DNA of 64,000 nt from CALAGB01 sp963789565 (GTDB lineage: Bacteria; Chloroflexota; Chloroflexia; Thermomicrobiales; Thermomicrobiaceae). The position numbers and the translations under genes are program-made. Where the stretch lies: the NCBI GenBank assembly GCA_963789565.1, contig CAWBKX010000002.1, forward strand, positions 1,922,001 to 1,986,000, written 5' to 3'. This document shows, piece by piece, positions 42,250-51,047 of this stretch; within the stretch, counting starts at the first letter, position 1, and the number at the start of each line of letters is the position of its first letter. The notes under the pieces are model-generated. The model saw only the letters and a program-made list of their open reading frames with translations, was not told the origin of the DNA and did not search any database.

Positions 42250-43887
42250 ATGGGCGACCTCTATTGGGGCGACAACTTGAACATCCTGCGGGACTTCATC
42301 GACTCGGAGTCGGTCGACCTCATTTACCTCGACCCGCCATTCAACTCAAACCGGAACTACAACGTCTTATTCAAGGAAACTAACCGGCACGAGAGCGACG
42401 CCCAGATTGAGGCGTTCACGGACACTTGGCATTGGACGGAGTCGGCCGAGGCGGCGTACGCGGAGCTCGTCCACGGCAACCACGTGCCGCAGAAGGTGTC
42501 AGACCTGATCGTCGCCATGCGCTCCTTCATCGGCTCAAACGATGTGATGGCCTACCTGGTGATGATGACGATTCGACTGATCGAACTGCACCGCGTCCTC
42601 AAGCAGACCGGCTCGATCTACCTCCACTGTGACCCGACCGCGAGTCACTACCTCAAGGTGGTGATGGACACAATTTGGGGGCCGACAAACTTCCGGAGTG
42701 AAATCATTTGGAAACGATCGAGCGCCCACAACGATGCCCGACAGGGCCGCAAACAACACGGGCACATTCACGACGTGATTCTGTTCTACACCAAAAGCGA
42801 CACATGGACGTGGACCTGGCTCTACACCCGTTACGATCAGAGCTACATTGACACTTTCTACCGTCACGTTGAGTCGGAAACAGGTCGGCGATTCCGGCTC
42901 AGTGATCTCACTGCTGCCAAACCGGGTGGGGATACATCTTATGAGTGGAAAGGCGTCAAGCCATACCAGGGGCGTTACTGGGCATACTCCAGGGCGAATA
43001 TGGAACAGTTCGAAAAGGACGGACGCCTCTACTACACCAAGAGTGGTGTGCCCAATTACAAGCGATATCTCGACGAAATGCCTGGAGTACCCATTCAGGA
43101 TATTTGGACAGACATTCAGCCAACGCTCGGTGCAGAAAGCCTAGGCTATCCAACTCAAAAGCCCATCGCACTCTTGGAACGAATCATTGAATCCTCCTCC
43201 ACCCCCGGCGATATCGTGCTTGACCCCTTTTGCGGATGCGGCACAGCAATCGCCGCCGCTGAGAAGCTCGACCGCAAGTGGATCGGCATCGACATCACCC
43301 ACTTAGCGATTACGCTCATCGTCTCGCGCATGAAGAGCACGTTCCCCGGCATCGAGATCAACCTCCACGGTGAGCCGGCCGACATCGGTGGAGCACGAGC
43401 ACTTGCTGACGCCGATCGCTATGACTTCCAGTACTGGGCGTTGACGCTCGTTGGTGCGCGGCCAGTCGAGGACGCCAAAGGCAAGCCAAAGAAGGGTGCC
43501 GACAAGGGGATCGACGGTAACATCTCGTTCCTCGGCCAGGACATGAAGACCCCGCATCGCTGCATCGTTCAGGTCAAGTCAGGGCATGTTAACAGCGCAA
43601 CCGTGCGAGATCTGAAAGGCACCGTGGAGCGCGAGAACGCTGAGGTTGGGCTACTAATCACGTTGGAGGAGCCATCAGCACCAATGAACGTGGAGGCCCT
43701 TGAAGCGGGGTTCTATCACTCCGAGTGGATGAACGAGGACTACCCCAAGATTCAGATCATCACCATTGGCGACCTGCTCAAGGGACAACAACCGCGCATT
43801 CCAACGCGATACAACCCATACCAACTTGCGCAGATCCAGAAGAAGCCGGTGGAGCAGAAGGGGCTTTTTACGCAGGAGGCTGATTGA
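42250..43887 (+). CDS. Fused DNA adenine methyltransferase-Mrr-type endonuclease
   Basis: 545 aa from ATG 42250; a TTG at 42238 is possible. Residues ~20-30 SVDLIYLDPPFNSN hold motif IV (DPPF, N6-adenine type), and VLDPFCGCGTAIAAAEKLDR (~315) is motif I, i.e. the beta-class order, as in type III Mod and related enzymes. The C-terminus carries a PD-(D/E)XK nuclease: KGADKGIDG then CIVQVKSGHVNSATVRDLKG (D...QVK), like Mrr. Modification and cleavage in one chain suggest a compact restriction-modification system; no specificity subunit is nearby. The stop overlaps the next gene by four bases. Confidence 0.87.
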   Translation: MGDLYWGDNLNILRDFIDSESVDLIYLDPPFNSNRNYNVLFKETNRHESDAQIEAFTDTWHWTESAEAAYAELVHGNHVPQKVSDLIVAMRSFIGSNDVMAYLVMMTIRLIELHRVLKQTGSIYLHCDPTASHYLKVVMDTIWGPTNFRSEIIWKRSSAHNDARQGRKQHGHIHDVILFYTKSDTWTWTWLYTRYDQSYIDTFYRHVESETGRRFRLSDLTAAKPGGDTSYEWKGVKPYQGRYWAYSRANMEQFEKDGRLYYTKSGVPNYKRYLDEMPGVPIQDIWTDIQPTLGAESLGYPTQKPIALLERIIESSSTPGDIVLDPFCGCGTAIAAAEKLDRKWIGIDITHLAITLIVSRMKSTFPGIEINLHGEPADIGGARALADADRYDFQYWALTLVGARPVEDAKGKPKKGADKGIDGNISFLGQDMKTPHRCIVQVKSGHVNSATVRDLKGTVERENAEVGLLITLEEPSAPMNVEALEAGFYHSEWMNEDYPKIQIITIGDLLKGQQPRIPTRYNPYQLAQIQKKPVEQKGLFTQEAD

Positions 43888-44363
43888 ACATCACATCGTT
43901 GCTGGGCATCACAGCAGCGGCTGTCGCGGTCTATGGTGCCGCTCTGTCAACCTACGTGTTTGTGGTGCAACGCTCCGACAGGAATCCCGAAATCAATGTT
44001 ACTTTTCAAATCGGGATCACCGCTCTCCCGTCAAGTGAAATTCGCGCGGTGTTCTCGCTGGAAGCGGCGAACGCTGGAAGCGTGGTGACGACGCTTGGGT
44101 CGTATGGGCTTCAACTCCCGAAGGCCAAATACATCACTCGATTCTCGCTGCTCGATGGCACAACGTTTCCACTCGTCCTCCATCCTGGAACCAAATGCGC
44201 GGCCAATTTCTGGGTACGCCCGGTACTTCAGAAACTTGCTGATGAAGGCTTCACGAGTAGAGTTGACGTCATACCATTCTTTACCGATCACTTGTCGAAA
44301 CATCACAGAGGCAAGGCTTTCACGATACCTGTCGGTGAGTGGCTCGGAAATCCAGACATGTGA
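43884..44363 (+). CDS. Small membrane-anchored unknown protein coupled to the RM fusion
   Basis: 159 aa from TTG 43884, which has AGGAGG five bases upstream and overlaps the methyltransferase stop (TTGA). One N-terminal membrane helix (LLGITAAAVAVYGAALSTYV), then a ~125-residue soluble beta-rich domain (INVTFQIGITALPSSEIRAVF, VVTTLGSYGLQLP). The pattern of one helix followed by an Ig/immunity-like domain resembles small 'accessory' proteins in defence loci. Function unknown; the tight coupling makes co-function with the restriction-modification protein likely. Confidence 0.6.
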   Translation: MNITSLLGITAAAVAVYGAALSTYVFVVQRSDRNPEINVTFQIGITALPSSEIRAVFSLEAANAGSVVTTLGSYGLQLPKAKYITRFSLLDGTTFPLVLHPGTKCAANFWVRPVLQKLADEGFTSRVDVIPFFTDHLSKHHRGKAFTIPVGEWLGNPDM

Positions 44364-44526
44364 TCGGCCGCCGTATGGCGGCCCAGTTCGAGTGGTCTGG
44401 TTGTGGAAAATCTACGCTGCGAGCGCGAACCGGTCGTCACCAGGTTTTGCCAATAGTGTGATTCGCTGACCGGACGATGCTCCGGAGACCCGTACGCTAT
44501 TCGCAGCTACTCAGCCATCACGGCTC

Positions 44527-45012
44527 TCACGACTCGATGAATATTCCTAACTCATCCCATCGGTCCCGCCATTGTTCGACGCGCTTTGGCAAGATTTGGT
44601 GATGGGTTGAGTCCTTTGCGTGCGGCCGTACTCCACCATGACTGTCCAAATACGCAAGGTGCGTCTCGTAGATGTCGTTTTGAATCCACCATTCGGGGAC
44701 AACGTAGTAGCCGGGCGAGCTTCCAATTGTGCCGAGGTTCACGAGAATCCAATACCGTGTTTCGTTGGTATCTTCAACCCGCTGTTTCCCTCTCCGGATG
44801 TCTGTCTGCCATCCTCGTGAGGTTCCGGACTTAGTCTTGACCTGAACGCTGACAGTTCGTTTCTGTTCCTTATCGCTCGCCAGAACATCAATGATCGGCA
44901 TATTGCCTGCAAACGTCACCGCATAGGCACCACGGCGATGGAGTTCTGCCGCAACGAAGTGCTCTCCTGCCCTCGACACCTGTTGAGGATTCGCCTTGAC
45001 GGCTGGAAGCAC
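44527..45012 (-). CDS. PD-(D/E)XK nuclease-superfamily protein (DUF4365-like)
   Basis: 161 aa from GTG 45012, chosen because AGGGGATC precedes it and it avoids overlapping the YccF gene; frames to 45087 or 45129 are possible. NPQQVSRAGEHFVAAELHRR is the helix carrying the catalytic Glu, followed by PIIDVLAS (Asp) and VSVQVKTKSG (Q-x-K), the full Holliday-junction-resolvase/Mrr-like core. RYWILVNL and PEWWIQNDI complete the fold. Such stand-alone proteins occur in defence islands. It lies 164 bases from the RM-fusion operon, convergent with it. Confidence 0.75.
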   Translation of the reverse strand: MLPAVKANPQQVSRAGEHFVAAELHRRGAYAVTFAGNMPIIDVLASDKEQKRTVSVQVKTKSGTSRGWQTDIRRGKQRVEDTNETRYWILVNLGTIGSSPGYYVVPEWWIQNDIYETHLAYLDSHGGVRPHAKDSTHHQILPKRVEQWRDRWDELGIFIES

Positions 45013-45038
45013 TGGCTGATCCCCTAACCATAATGGCT

Positions 45039-45491
45039 CTAGTATCGCTTCAATGTCGTGACTGCAGGGACACGATTGAACATCCATATCGAGAGTGGCA
45101 AACCTACGACGGTAATACCGATGACCCATGCCACTACCATCCAGATTAACGACAACCAGTCACCCACGAGTAGAAAGTACACAGCGCGGAGAACAAATGG
45201 CCGCTGCCGGAGATTCGTCTCAGAGATTCGGGTAGCGAGGCCCTCAGTTTCAGCGACAAATTGGTGGCTCGGCTCACGGAGGCTGACGATCTTAGGAAGC
45301 TTGTTGATCATGACCAGGCCGATCGGCATGGTTACCACCAGTAGTACTAACACCCACGCGATAAGGATCCAAAGCAGGGATAACCACCATCCTACAAAAA
45401 TAAACCACAGCGCTGTTACTAGACACCCGTATCCGCCTCGTTGCTGAACAACAACTACTGATGATCCGCCCGCAGGGACCTGGTCACTCAT
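45039..45491 (-). CDS. YccF-domain inner-membrane protein
   Basis: 150 aa from ATG 45491 (GGAGG upstream). Two repeats of the YccF motif: VTALWFIFVGWWLSLLWILI followed by VTMPIGLVMINKLPKI, and VYFLLVGDWLSLIWMVVAWV followed by GLPLSIWMFNRVPAV. Four membrane helices with both ends cytoplasmic are expected. YccF proteins are widespread and uncharacterised. It is 26 bases upstream of the PD-(D/E)XK gene on the same strand. Confidence 0.85.
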   Translation of the reverse strand: MSDQVPAGGSSVVVVQQRGGYGCLVTALWFIFVGWWLSLLWILIAWVLVLLVVTMPIGLVMINKLPKIVSLREPSHQFVAETEGLATRISETNLRQRPFVLRAVYFLLVGDWLSLIWMVVAWVIGITVVGLPLSIWMFNRVPAVTTLKRY

Positions 45492-45638
45492 GCGACCTCC
45501 AAACACGTGACTTGGCGATCTGGTTTACGAAGCCACTCTATTCCCGAGTTGCGTGAACGTCAAGTTGTGATAGAGGGACATGAATGTGAGTCGAACTAGC
45601 TGTGCGATGGTGCGCAGTGATAGCTATCCCGCGAATGT

Positions 45639-45782
45639 TTACTCTACGCCGACATCGCGAACCGGTCGTCGCCGGGTTCTGACAATAGTGCCCCCATAAC
45701 CTTTGAAAATGGAGGTGTAGAAACTCGCCGCCTCATCAGCCTGGATGTCGAACCACAGGAAGGTCTTGATCTTCTGCGCCAT
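45639..45782 (-). pseudogene. Truncated copy of the VOC-family gene
   Basis: ATG 45782 starts MAQKIKTFLWFDIQADEAAS then FYTSIFKG, matching the first ~28 residues of the gene at 40418-40894; the DNA AACCACAGGAAGGTCTTGAT occurs in both. After that, similarity stops and the frame ends after 47 codons. The bases upstream of the start are also similar in the two places. Confidence 0.7.
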
Positions 45783-45892
45783 GGTCAGTTCCTCCATGCG
45801 CACTGCGTTTTCAACGATTGGACCGGTGTCCTCTGCATATGGTCGTTGGGGAGGTGCCGGAATCGACATTCCGGGTTTGGATTGATGGAGAG

Positions 45893-46480
45893 TCAGGCAC
45901 CGCGCACGATTCGTCTCGACCGGCGCGCGGCCAGAATCGCGATGAGGGCGTTGATCAGGAGGAGATCGGCCGGGAAGGCATAGGTAGCGAAATTCCAGGT
46001 GCGGATCGTCAGGAGCGTCAGTAATCCGGCCGAAGCGCCCAGCGCATAGGCTCGCGGGTGCTCGGTCTCGGGGTATTGATAGGCCTTCACGATGGTCGGG
46101 AATCCGGCCAGCACGCTGGCGGCGATGTTGGCGGCGATCGCGACGTCGCCCGTTCTGGTTACCAGCCAGATGACGATACCGGCGACCGCCAGAATCCCCG
46201 CGGCAACGTCCAGCCGGTGGACGCCCCAATAGGCGCGTTTGTTGACGTACGAGGCGAGGAAGACCAGCAGCGGGCTCAAGCCAGCGGTGAAGGTGAGCCA
46301 GGCTTGCACGCCGACTCCTTGCCGGATCTCCGCCGCGAAGGTGACGAGCGTCGTCAGTGCCCAGAGAAACCAGGTCACTTTATTGGGCTGCACCAATCCC
46401 CGCAGCGTCGCCACCAGGTAGGTGATCCCGCCGATCGAGCTGAGAATCAGACCAAGATAGACGAAGTTCTCATTCAGCAT
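45893..46480 (-). CDS. Seven-helix-type membrane protein (PQ-loop-like)
   Basis: 195 aa with about six to seven hydrophobic segments. GLVQPNKVTWFLWALTTLV and VLAGFPTIVKAYQYPETEHP resemble the two proline-glutamine loops of PQ-loop/SWEET-like transporters, each followed by a tryptophan-rich helix; similar bacterial proteins are annotated only as hypothetical membrane proteins. Its ATG overlaps the stop region of the MFS gene upstream by seven bases. Its C-terminus is shared with the 86-residue protein at 40999-41259. Confidence 0.7.
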   Translation of the reverse strand: MLNENFVYLGLILSSIGGITYLVATLRGLVQPNKVTWFLWALTTLVTFAAEIRQGVGVQAWLTFTAGLSPLLVFLASYVNKRAYWGVHRLDVAAGILAVAGIVIWLVTRTGDVAIAANIAASVLAGFPTIVKAYQYPETEHPRAYALGASAGLLTLLTIRTWNFATYAFPADLLLINALIAILAARRSRRIVRGA

Positions 46481-47781
46481 TCCGCCCGAAAACGGATCCT
46501 TTCAACGCGTCGTCGAAGCCGGTTCGATTCCGACAGCCGCATCTGCTCGTCGCGCAGCGGCACGACTGGTTCGGTGAGGCCGAAGCGGGCGAATCCGGCC
46601 AGACCCACGATTAACATCGAGATGGCACAGCCGCCGATCACCAGCGGAACGCTGACGTGCGCGAAGAGGGGCACGGCCAGCAGCAGACCAACCGAGCCAC
46701 CCACCATGACGATGGTGGAACGAAAGCTATAGACCTTGCCGATCTGATCGGGCGGGAAATCGGTCTGGATCATCGTTAATTGCACCAGATCTCCCATCGG
46801 ACCGCCAAAGGCGGCAATTCCCGACCCGATGACGGCCACGGCCACGCTGTGCGCGGCAGCCAGGATCAGGAAGCCGCCTCCCATAATCAGGCGGCCCGCG
46901 AAGAGGACGGCGACGCGCCGGTGGATGGTGAGGCTGCCGATAACTAAGTTGCCGATGACGTTGGTGGCGCCATAGGCTCCCACGATCAGGCCAAAGGCAC
47001 CAATCGAGCCGGAGAGGACGCGCTGGGCGAGCAGTGGCACGCCGACGATGAAGGCCATGCTCCAGGCCAGGTTGGCAATGCCGGAGCCGGCCAGCGCCCA
47101 GGTGAGGGGTTTGTGTGCGTAAACCCGTCGCGCGCTTTGCCTGATCTCGTGTAGGACTCCGGTGCTGGCCCGCGCTGCCTGCTCATCCGGGGTCGGCTGC
47201 CAGCGAAAGCGGCGGCTGAGCGCGCCGATGGCCACTGCCGAGATGACGAAACTGACCGCATCCAGCGAGAAGAATTGCGAGACCGGCAGTAGCGCCGCCA
47301 CGAGACCGACCAGGCTGGGCGCGATGGCTCGCGCCAGGCGCCGCGTCATATCCATCAGGCCGTTGGCCGCCTGAAGCACCTGAAGGTCTCCCGAGAGAGC
47401 GGGCAGGCTGGCCTGCAATGCTGGGTCGAACAGTGCGCCGAGCCCGCCGATGACGACCCCGGCCGCCGCCATATGCCAAAGTTGCAAGCGGCCTAGCATC
47501 GACAGGGTCGGCAGCACGCCGACCGCCGCCGCCCGCATGAGGTCGACCACTATCATGGTGGTGCGCCGATTCCAGCGATCGGCGTAGACGCCACCCAGCA
47601 GGCCGAAGACCAAGCCCGCCAGCGATTGCGCCGCCACGACCAAACCGGCGCCGCTCCCAGCGACGTTGACCGCCATCCAGACGATGGCGATGGCGTAGAA
47701 GTTGTCACCGATGGCCGAGAGGACCTGGCTCAGCCAGAGGATCGCCAGGTGTCGCTGGCGTAAAGCGCGGAGAAATGCCAT
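46474..47781 (-). CDS. Major facilitator superfamily exporter (macrolide-efflux-like)
   Basis: 435 aa, ~12 membrane helices. FLRALRQRHLAILWLSQVLS and GLVFGLLGGVYADRWNRRTT are the usual beginning and loop 2-3 motif of the MefA/enterobactin-exporter-like group; ALFDPALQASLPALSGDLQV matches 'P..ASLPxLV' after helix 4. A proton-driven drug or siderophore exporter is likely; substrate unknown. First gene of a two-gene unit with the PQ-loop-like protein. Confidence 0.88.
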   Translation of the reverse strand: MAFLRALRQRHLAILWLSQVLSAIGDNFYAIAIVWMAVNVAGSGAGLVVAAQSLAGLVFGLLGGVYADRWNRRTTMIVVDLMRAAAVGVLPTLSMLGRLQLWHMAAAGVVIGGLGALFDPALQASLPALSGDLQVLQAANGLMDMTRRLARAIAPSLVGLVAALLPVSQFFSLDAVSFVISAVAIGALSRRFRWQPTPDEQAARASTGVLHEIRQSARRVYAHKPLTWALAGSGIANLAWSMAFIVGVPLLAQRVLSGSIGAFGLIVGAYGATNVIGNLVIGSLTIHRRVAVLFAGRLIMGGGFLILAAAHSVAVAVIGSGIAAFGGPMGDLVQLTMIQTDFPPDQIGKVYSFRSTIVMVGGSVGLLLAVPLFAHVSVPLVIGGCAISMLIVGLAGFARFGLTEPVVPLRDEQMRLSESNRLRRRVERIRFRAEC

Positions 47782-47909
47782 TCGTCAGAATCCCGGGATG
47801 ACGTCGCGGCTGGCCAAACCGCCAGGTAAGCCTGACGACGAGCGAGCCGCGAACGGGACGAGACACACATTCGTTGCCTCGTCCCCAACATCAGATTGCA
47901 TCGCCTCGA

Positions 47910-48302
47910 TTAGAGGTACTTGAAGACCTCCACGCGGTTGCCGTCTGGATCGTAGTAGAAGGCGGCCAGGGCGAACGGCTTGCCGTCGGACCCCGGAATC
48001 TCGGAAAGCGCGCGATCGACCTTGACGCCCATCGAGTCCAGGTGCTGGCAGAGCTCCTCGACGTTCTCCACCCCCAAAGCGACGTGATCGAGCGTGCCGG
48101 AGGGGTTCAGCCCACTCTCACCTTTGACCAGCTGCACACCGGGCAGCCAGGCCGCGTCCGGATCGCCCTCCGGCCCACGGGTGCGGGTGACCGGCAGGCC
48201 GATCACCTCACTATAGAAGTGGATCGCGCGGCTCATATCGGTCACCTTGAGTGCGACGTGGTTGAGCTCCCGTTTGGTCTTCAGCTGGAACGATCCGGAC
48301 AT
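47910..48302 (-). CDS. VOC-family glyoxalase/dioxygenase-like protein
   Basis: 130 aa, one complete VOC fold. ELNHVALKVTDMSRAIHFYS starts the first beta-alpha-beta-beta-beta module with the metal His (NHVALKV); TLDHVALGVENVEELCQHL starts the second with another His; YYDPDGNRVEVFKYL ends it with the metal Glu (VEVF). These ligands fit a metal-dependent lyase or dioxygenase of the glyoxalase/fosfomycin-resistance superfamily. No neighbour indicates the substrate. Confidence 0.87.
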   Translation of the reverse strand: MSGSFQLKTKRELNHVALKVTDMSRAIHFYSEVIGLPVTRTRGPEGDPDAAWLPGVQLVKGESGLNPSGTLDHVALGVENVEELCQHLDSMGVKVDRALSEIPGSDGKPFALAAFYYDPDGNRVEVFKYL

Positions 48303-48402
48303 TGGTGAACCTCCCTATGACGGCAGTATCCTCGGTCGCTTGTGTTGTCTCGGGACAGTGTAGCGTACGATAGCCGCCGCACGAAGGCGGCGCATCATGG
48401 CA

Positions 48403-48442
48403 AAACGAAGCGGCTCTCTCGTCCCCGCGAGGTGAGCCGCTT
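48403..48442 (-). terminator. Terminator of the solute-binding protein gene
   Basis: On the minus strand AAGCGGCTC ... GAGCCGCTT (arms 48408-48416 and 48434-48442), followed by CGTTTTG. It lies ~55 bases after the stop of the gene at 48497-50428. Confidence 0.65.
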
Positions 48443-48496
48443 CCTTCCCATTTGTCGGTCAACCGACTGTGGGATTGCTTTTCCCTGAACGAAACC

Positions 48497-50428
48497 CTAG
48501 GAGCTCATGCTCCAGTTGACCAGGTTCCAGAGATCCGATGTCCAGGCGGACAGGTTCAGGTTCTGGAGCTTCTTGTTAGAGCCAGAGACGCCGTTGCGCA
48601 GGATGAGCGGAATCTCCACCACCTGATTGACCACCAGGTCGTTCATGGTGACGAAGAGGGGTGCCTGCTTGGTCGGATCCAACTCCGTCTGCGCCGCGGT
48701 GTACGCTTTGTCGTAGTCGGCGTTCTGCCAGCGCTCCGTGTTGTTCCCGGACCAGGAGTTCGACTTCTGCGAGATGTTCGACGGATCACCCCACCACGAG
48801 ACCATGTAGTCCAGTGGGTATGGTGTCGACGGGTTGTTCGTGTACATCTCGATATCGGTGTAGAAGTGGTTGGCCGTGTCGTTGTTGCCGGCGTCCGACG
48901 AGAAGTAGACACTGGCGTCGACCGACTTGATCGTCACATCCACGCCGATCTGCGCGAATCCTTGCTTGACGATCTCCTGCTCCTTCTGGCGCAGGGAGTT
49001 GACCGACGTCTGATAGACGATCTTCATCTGCACGCCATCTTTGGCGCGCGTGCTGCCACTCTTGGCCCAGCCGGCACCGTCCAACAGGGTGTTGGCGGCA
49101 GCGACGTCGAACTTCCAGCTCGTGTTTTTGGAAACGAAGGACGCCGGACCAGCCAGAATGTTGGAGGTAGCGGTACCGGTATCGCCGTAGAGCTGCTGCG
49201 CCATGACGTCGCGCTGGATGGCCATCGAGTAGGCCTGCCGGACTGCCAGGTCCGCCTGGAACGGGTGCGGCGCCTGAATGCTCGACTTCTCACCATTCAC
49301 GTCTTTGTTCGGGTCGGTCATGTTCACCAGAATGCGCTCGACGCCCAGGCCAGGAGCAATGGTGAGTTGGCCGGGATTCTGGTCTCCTGCGAGCGACTGC
49401 AGCACACCCCACTCCACCTGGAGGTTCCAGGAGTAATCGACCTCACCCGTCTGAATGGCCGCGCGCGCCGCACTGGTCGCATCGCCACCACCCTTGAGGT
49501 AGACGGTCTTGAAGTAGGGCTTGTCCGCCTCGCGGTACTGATCGTTGATCGAGTACGAGACGTGGTCGCCTGACTGGAACTCATCCACTTTATAGGCACC
49601 GGTCCCGATCGGCTTGAGGTTGAACGGCGCGTCGCGGGCGGCGGTACCGACCGAATCCTTCAGGATGTGCTGAGGCAAGATGTAACCGTACGAGCCAACG
49701 AAGACTCCGTACCATCCCGGCGTTGGCTTCTTGAAGCTGATCTTGACCGTGTTCGGATCGACCGAGTCGACCGAGTCGATCACCTTGTAATTGCCAGAGG
49801 TGGTCGCCGCGGTGTCGGTGTTGTTGATGTAGTCGTACGTGAACTTGACGTCGTCGGCGTTGAAGTCTTCACCATCTGACCACTTGACGCCTGACTTCAG
49901 CTTCCAGGTGACGCTCATGCCGTCCTGGGCGACGCCACCATTGTCGAGACTGGGGATCTCAGCGGCCAGAATCGGGACTAGTTTCCCGTCCTTGTCGATA
50001 TCGGCCAAGGGTTCGAGAACGACGCGGGAAGCGTCGAAGTCCTTGGTGCCCTGGGCCAGGTGACCGTTGAGGATCGTCGGTGCCTGCCACCACAGGAGGT
50101 TGAGGGTGTCGCCCTTGCCCCGTCCCGCACCGGCCGTGGTCGTGGCCGTAGAAGCGGTGGTGGCTGCGGGAGACGCGGCTGTTGTCGCGGCGGAGGTGGA
50201 CGTCGCGGCGGTCGTGGCCGCAGGTGTGGTGCCACCGCTGCTCGAGGTCGCGGTCGACGCGGACGCGGTGGTCGGCGTGGTCTTGTTCGAGCTGCCGCAC
50301 GCCGCAAGCAGCGCCGCGATGGCCGGAGCACTCAAGCCGAGCGCGACCGCGCGTTTGAGCACCTGACGACGGTCGAGCACGCCGCTCATGGCTGCCGCTC
50401 GCAACCGCTCAATGTTCAGTTCATCCAT
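48497..50428 (-). CDS. ABC transporter substrate-binding lipoprotein, family 5 (peptide/nickel type)
   Basis: 643 aa from ATG 50428 with AGGAGGAG upstream. A cytoplasmic twin-Arg-like start (DRRQVLKRAVALGLSAP) and a lipobox LLAACGSS mark it as lipid-anchored. A ~70-residue Thr/Ala/Ser linker follows. The mature domain has the SBP_bac_5 signature pieces: GMSVTWKLKSGVKWSDGEDF, NADDVKFTYDYI, GTGAYKVDEFQSGDH and DLAVRQAYSMAIQRDVMAQ. It captures oligopeptides or similar ligands for a permease that is not in the window, so it is an orphan here. The composition-biased linker makes the antisense strand falsely open. Confidence 0.92.
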   Translation of the reverse strand: MDELNIERLRAAAMSGVLDRRQVLKRAVALGLSAPAIAALLAACGSSNKTTPTTASASTATSSSGGTTPAATTAATSTSAATTAASPAATTASTATTTAGAGRGKGDTLNLLWWQAPTILNGHLAQGTKDFDASRVVLEPLADIDKDGKLVPILAAEIPSLDNGGVAQDGMSVTWKLKSGVKWSDGEDFNADDVKFTYDYINNTDTAATTSGNYKVIDSVDSVDPNTVKISFKKPTPGWYGVFVGSYGYILPQHILKDSVGTAARDAPFNLKPIGTGAYKVDEFQSGDHVSYSINDQYREADKPYFKTVYLKGGGDATSAARAAIQTGEVDYSWNLQVEWGVLQSLAGDQNPGQLTIAPGLGVERILVNMTDPNKDVNGEKSSIQAPHPFQADLAVRQAYSMAIQRDVMAQQLYGDTGTATSNILAGPASFVSKNTSWKFDVAAANTLLDGAGWAKSGSTRAKDGVQMKIVYQTSVNSLRQKEQEIVKQGFAQIGVDVTIKSVDASVYFSSDAGNNDTANHFYTDIEMYTNNPSTPYPLDYMVSWWGDPSNISQKSNSWSGNNTERWQNADYDKAYTAAQTELDPTKQAPLFVTMNDLVVNQVVEIPLILRNGVSGSNKKLQNLNLSAWTSDLWNLVNWSMSS

Positions 50429-50781
50429 ATGGGGTTCTCCTCCTACAACACACACCGGCGATCACATATCACCGGTCATCGTCAACTCGGATCATTACAG
50501 GCGAATCGATTCACCTCCCCAATGCGCAGTCCGTAACGTGAGGACTTCCGCACAACGGCATACATCACCCATTGAGAGGATGAGATCATAACAGATCTGT
50601 AACATAAAATGGTCTGCGATGCGCAGGTTGCCGCTCCAATAATGTTGGTTACACGAGAAAACCGAGAGCGAACGTGATCAGCGGCGATGGTCGACAGCGC
50701 ATGCATATTCGCCAGCAGATCCACACTGCGGCACAGAGTCGAGACACTATTCACCTGTAGTTCACTGGATACATACGATAA

Positions 50782-50829
50782 CGGGAGATATGACATACCA
50801 GAATACGCCAGATGGCGTATCATCTCCCG
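50782..50829. other. Nested hairpin in a 619-base intergenic region
   Basis: Outer arms CGGGAGAT (50782-50789) and ATCTCCCG (50822-50829), inner arms ATACGCC (50803-50809) and GGCGTAT (50814-50820). Between 50429 and 51047 no gene is supported; the region should contain the promoter of the solute-binding protein gene. Confidence 0.45.
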
Positions 50830-51004
50830 GTGTATTCGATCTTATGTTCTAAAGTGAGATGAGTTCGCCGAAGTGGACTCTGGAGCGCGTCGCCGGCGCT
50901 CGCTGCCGATTCCGGACTCAATTCTGCTCGTCGGTTACGTTGATCAGAGGAACTGTCGAGATTCGATCGCGATTGCGGCGACCGGTTGGGGACGGGTTGA
51001 GGCA

Positions 51005-51036
51005 ACGGGAGCGCGCGGATTATTGCGCACTCCCGT
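51005..51036 (-). terminator. Hairpin after the secreted propeller gene
   Basis: ACGGGAG-C-GCGC, 8-base AT-rich loop, GCGC-A-CTCCCGT, with one mismatch. It begins 12 bases after the stop of the gene at 51048-52718 (minus strand). The T-run is poor, so termination is likely but not certain. Confidence 0.55.
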
Positions 51037-51047
51037 CGTGCGACCTG

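Noticed and set aside
48452..49573. 373-codon open frame antisense to the solute-binding protein gene
   Set aside because: It mirrors the codon bias of the real gene on the other strand, has no domain and no ribosome site.
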